Origin: Xanthomonas dyei
GTDB taxonomy: Bacteria; Pseudomonadota; Gammaproteobacteria; Xanthomonadales; Xanthomonadaceae
Direction of reading: 5' to 3'
DNA: 32,694 nt
Assembly: GCF_002939865.1 (NCBI RefSeq)
Contig: NZ_MDEE01000046.1
Coordinates: forward strand, 1 to 32,694
Shown here: piece after piece, positions 30,507-32,694 of the stretch
Position numbering within the stretch: the first letter of the stretch is position 1
How the letters are laid out: every line of letters begins with the position of its first letter
Program-made: the position numbers and the translations under genes
Notes under the pieces: model-generated
Told to the model about the DNA's origin: nothing
What the model saw: the letters and a program-made list of their open reading frames with translations, nothing else
Database searches by the model: none

Positions 30507-32281
30507 TCGGCACACACCACTTGCGCCGCGGCGCGATCGGCATGCTGGCGAGCATGATGCTGCTCGTTTGCACGCCAGTGGGTGCGGTCACACGCGCCTG
30601 GCTGGACCGCGACAGCGCCAATGCCGGCGATGTTGTCATGTTGAATATCGAAACCGACCAACGCGGCGTCGATCCGGATTACACGCCGTTGCGCAACGAT
30701 TTTGCGCTGGGCGCCAAGAGCGCCAATCAGCAGATGCAGGTCACCAATGGGTCGGTCACAGTGCGGGCGTTATTCGGCGTGGTGTTGACGCCGCGCAGGA
30801 GCGGCGAGCTGATCGTGCCCGCGATCCGGGTCGGCAACGAACGTACCGAGCCGCTGCGGCTGCAGGTGGTGGCCTCGGCGAACGATCCGGCAAGCAATAG
30901 CACTGGAAATCGCAGTGGTGGTGGCAACGGTAACGGCAGCGCCGCTGCCAGCGTGCCAAGCGAGGCGCAGGGCAATGAAGAGGTCTTCGTCCAGACGCAG
31001 GTGGACGACCCGCAGCCCTACGTGCAGCAAAGTGTGGGCGTGGTGGTGCGGTTGTACTTCGCCAATCAGCTGGCCTCCGGCGAGCTGGATCTGGAAGCGC
31101 CCGATGGCGCATCGCTGCAACGCATCGGCGATGACGTCAGTTCGGTCAAGCTGGTCAACGGACGCCAGTACAACGTGGTGGAGCGGCGCTATCTGCTGGT
31201 GCCCGAGCGCAGCGGCCGCTTGCTGTTGCCGTCGGCGCACTTCAATGGACGCTCGGTGGGCGGTTTCTTCGACGATTATTTCGGTCGCGGCAATGGCGAA
31301 CTGAGTGCGCGCAGCGCCAGCATTCCGCTGCAGGTGCGTGCGCAGCCGGCCACTGCGCCGCAGCCGTGGCTGCCGCTGCGTAGCCTGCAGTTGCGTTATA
31401 CGGCCACCCCGCAACGCGCAACCGCCGGAGAAGCGACGCAGTTCGTGGTGGAAGCCAGCGCGCGTGGCGCCACCCAGGCACAGTTCCCCGAGTTGCCCAC
31501 GCCGAGCGTGCCCGATGCGCAGGTGTTCGCTGAGCCGCCGCAATACGAAGAACGTTTTGTGGATGGCTCGCCGCAGCTGCGGCTGACCCGTCGCTATTCG
31601 ATCGTGCCCAACCGCGCCGGCCCGTTGGTCGTGCCCGGTCTGCAGGTGGCGTGGTGGGACGTCGGTGCGGGCGCGGCAAAGACGGCCTCGGTGCCGGATC
31701 TGACCTTGGATGTGGCCGCGGGGAGTGGCGCTTTCGCGGCGCCTGCGCCTGCACCCGCCGCAAGCCCGTCGAGCACTGCTGCAGCCCCTGCGCCCACGGC
31801 TGGCACGCTGAGTTTGCAGCCACCACCGCCCGCGCAACGGCCATGGGGCTGGATCGCTGCGTCGGTGGGTTTTGCGTTGCTATGGGTCGTTACGCTGGTG
31901 TGGGCGTTGTTGCGTAAGCGCGGTGGCCTGCACAGTGCTCCCGGTGCCAACGGCGGCGATGCGCCCGTGCCTGGCCGGCGCGTGACGCACGGCGTGGCCG
32001 AGTTGCGCCGCGCGCTGGATAGCGGTGGCATGGACGATGTGGCTACCGTGCTGTGCGGCATGGCTGGCGTGGCCGATATCGACAGCGTGCTGGCGGCGCT
32101 GGCAGATCCTGCCCAACGCGCTGCGGTGGCACGCATGCAGCGCGCGCGCTGGGGCGGCGATGGCGATGTGGCGGGCGCGCGGGCGGCATTGCGCGAGGCC
32201 TTTGCCAAGGGACCACGCTGGCGGCACGCAAGCGCTGCAGAACCTGAGGTGCTGGCGCCGTTGTATCCGCCAGCGACTTGA
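30503..32281 (+). CDS. batD: BatD-family oxygen-tolerance protein
   Basis: This is a 592-residue, mostly periplasmic protein anchored at its C-terminus. It has a signal peptide (about 1-28, ending TPVGA), then beta-sandwich repeats typical of BatD: AWLDRDSANAGDVVMLNIET near the start, VTVRALFGVVLTPRRSGELI, and VVERRYLLVPERSGRLLLPS in the middle. An Ala/Pro-rich linker (about 413-435) leads to one transmembrane helix (about 449-470) and a cytoplasmic helical tail of about 120 residues. It ends the Bat operon. Its role in Bacteroides is linked to oxygen tolerance; in proteobacteria it is unproven and is probably envelope-stress related. No terminator is seen behind it. Confidence 0.9.
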   Translation: MIGTHHLRRGAIGMLASMMLLVCTPVGAVTRAWLDRDSANAGDVVMLNIETDQRGVDPDYTPLRNDFALGAKSANQQMQVTNGSVTVRALFGVVLTPRRSGELIVPAIRVGNERTEPLRLQVVASANDPASNSTGNRSGGGNGNGSAAASVPSEAQGNEEVFVQTQVDDPQPYVQQSVGVVVRLYFANQLASGELDLEAPDGASLQRIGDDVSSVKLVNGRQYNVVERRYLLVPERSGRLLLPSAHFNGRSVGGFFDDYFGRGNGELSARSASIPLQVRAQPATAPQPWLPLRSLQLRYTATPQRATAGEATQFVVEASARGATQAQFPELPTPSVPDAQVFAEPPQYEERFVDGSPQLRLTRRYSIVPNRAGPLVVPGLQVAWWDVGAGAAKTASVPDLTLDVAAGSGAFAAPAPAPAASPSSTAAAPAPTAGTLSLQPPPPAQRPWGWIAASVGFALLWVVTLVWALLRKRGGLHSAPGANGGDAPVPGRRVTHGVAELRRALDSGGMDDVATVLCGMAGVADIDSVLAALADPAQRAAVARMQRARWGGDGDVAGARAALREAFAKGPRWRHASAAEPEVLAPLYPPAT

Positions 32282-32694
32282 TCGCCTTCGCTGTATCGGC
32301 AACGACTGATGATTCACGAAGCGGTGCCTTTTTGTGCATCGCTTTGGCTCTTAGATCAACTGATAACAATTGTGCAGTTGCCAGGCGGGCGTGCTGGCCG
32401 GCGCTCGGAACTCATCTCCCACTCCTGCACTCCGGTTCTGAGCGCGTCGGCCATATTTGCTTTGCAACTGCTCGCCACGTTTTGTTAGCTGCTTTTAGTT
32501 CCGGCGAACAGTTGCGTTGCCGAGAGCAAGGCATTGCGGCTGCGATTTGGCTGCAGGGCCCTTGCCCGCTCACCATCGCAGGACACGCCGCAAGTACGTC
32601 CGTGTAGCAACTGTGTTGGTCAGGACCTCAATCCGCGACCTTTGATCAGTTTCCTTCGGGCGTGTTCATCGGTAGGTGCCGGCCGCTGGCTAGC
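32282..32694. other. Right-end region without a recognisable gene
   Basis: These 413 bases are less GC-rich in places, for example 32341-32370. I see no gene, strong terminator, tRNA or repeat. A 109-codon open frame starting inside the batD stop region has no ribosome binding site and no recognisable protein. It may be the promoter region of a gene beyond the window. Confidence 0.55.

Noticed and set aside
25211..32281. MoxR-VWA operon considered as a new phage-defence system
   Set aside because: The full gene set matches the known Bat layout (DUF58, VWA pair, TPR, BatD), and no nuclease, sensor or toxin-like gene is present.
32278..32607. 109-codon open frame at the right end
   Set aside because: It begins within the batD stop region, has no ribosome binding site, and shows no recognisable protein features.

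Overview
The window looks like a chromosomal segment of a xanthomonad (Xanthomonas or a close relative in the Xanthomonadaceae). This rests on high-GC coding sequence, the style of the PilMNOPQ, PBP1A, citrate synthase and L31 type B proteins, the intergenic GGGAATC-type repeats, and an IS5-family insertion sequence cut by the left edge. The genus is my recognition of protein and repeat style; no database was searched.

Layout. (1) Positions 1-173 hold the end of an IS5-family element, with a TTAG target-site sequence at its boundary. (2) Positions 264-9724 form a sugar-diacid catabolic island. A LysR regulator is divergent from kdgD, an alpha-ketoglutaric semialdehyde dehydrogenase, a GudP-like MFS permease, glucarate dehydratase, an OprD-like porin and galactarate dehydratase. 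Together they could carry D-glucarate and galactarate across both membranes and convert both, through 5-keto-4-deoxyglucarate and 2-oxoglutarate semialdehyde, to 2-oxoglutarate. (3) Positions 9725-10427 are repeat-rich and non-coding. (4) Positions 10428-15955 hold housekeeping genes: ridA, recG, a nucleoside hydrolase, rpmE2 (L31 type B) and gltA, with two strong intrinsic terminators. (5) An unassigned 215-residue protein is on the minus strand at 16114-16761, followed by about 500 bases without a convincing gene. (6) mrcA (PBP1A, minus strand) is divergent from the pilMNOPQ operon (19902-24921), which encodes the type IV pilus alignment complex and secretin and ends at a strong terminator. 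(7) Positions 25211-32281 hold a tightly overlapping Bat-type operon: a MoxR ATPase, a DUF58 protein, a small DUF4381-like membrane protein, two von Willebrand A membrane proteins (the second fused to a TPR domain) and BatD. (8) The last 413 bases show no gene.

The points most worth a second look are: the base composition of the secretin half of pilQ drops sharply compared with the rest of the gene, suggesting a recombined segment; the BatB-BatC fusion still carries what looks like the old BatC signal peptide at its joint; ridA and recG lie in the same reading frame, separated by one UGA inside a 14-base tandem duplication; and the unassigned protein has a pattern resembling a decayed nucleotidyltransferase. 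I did not find a clearly new multi-gene system. The diacid, pilus and Bat clusters are all known types.
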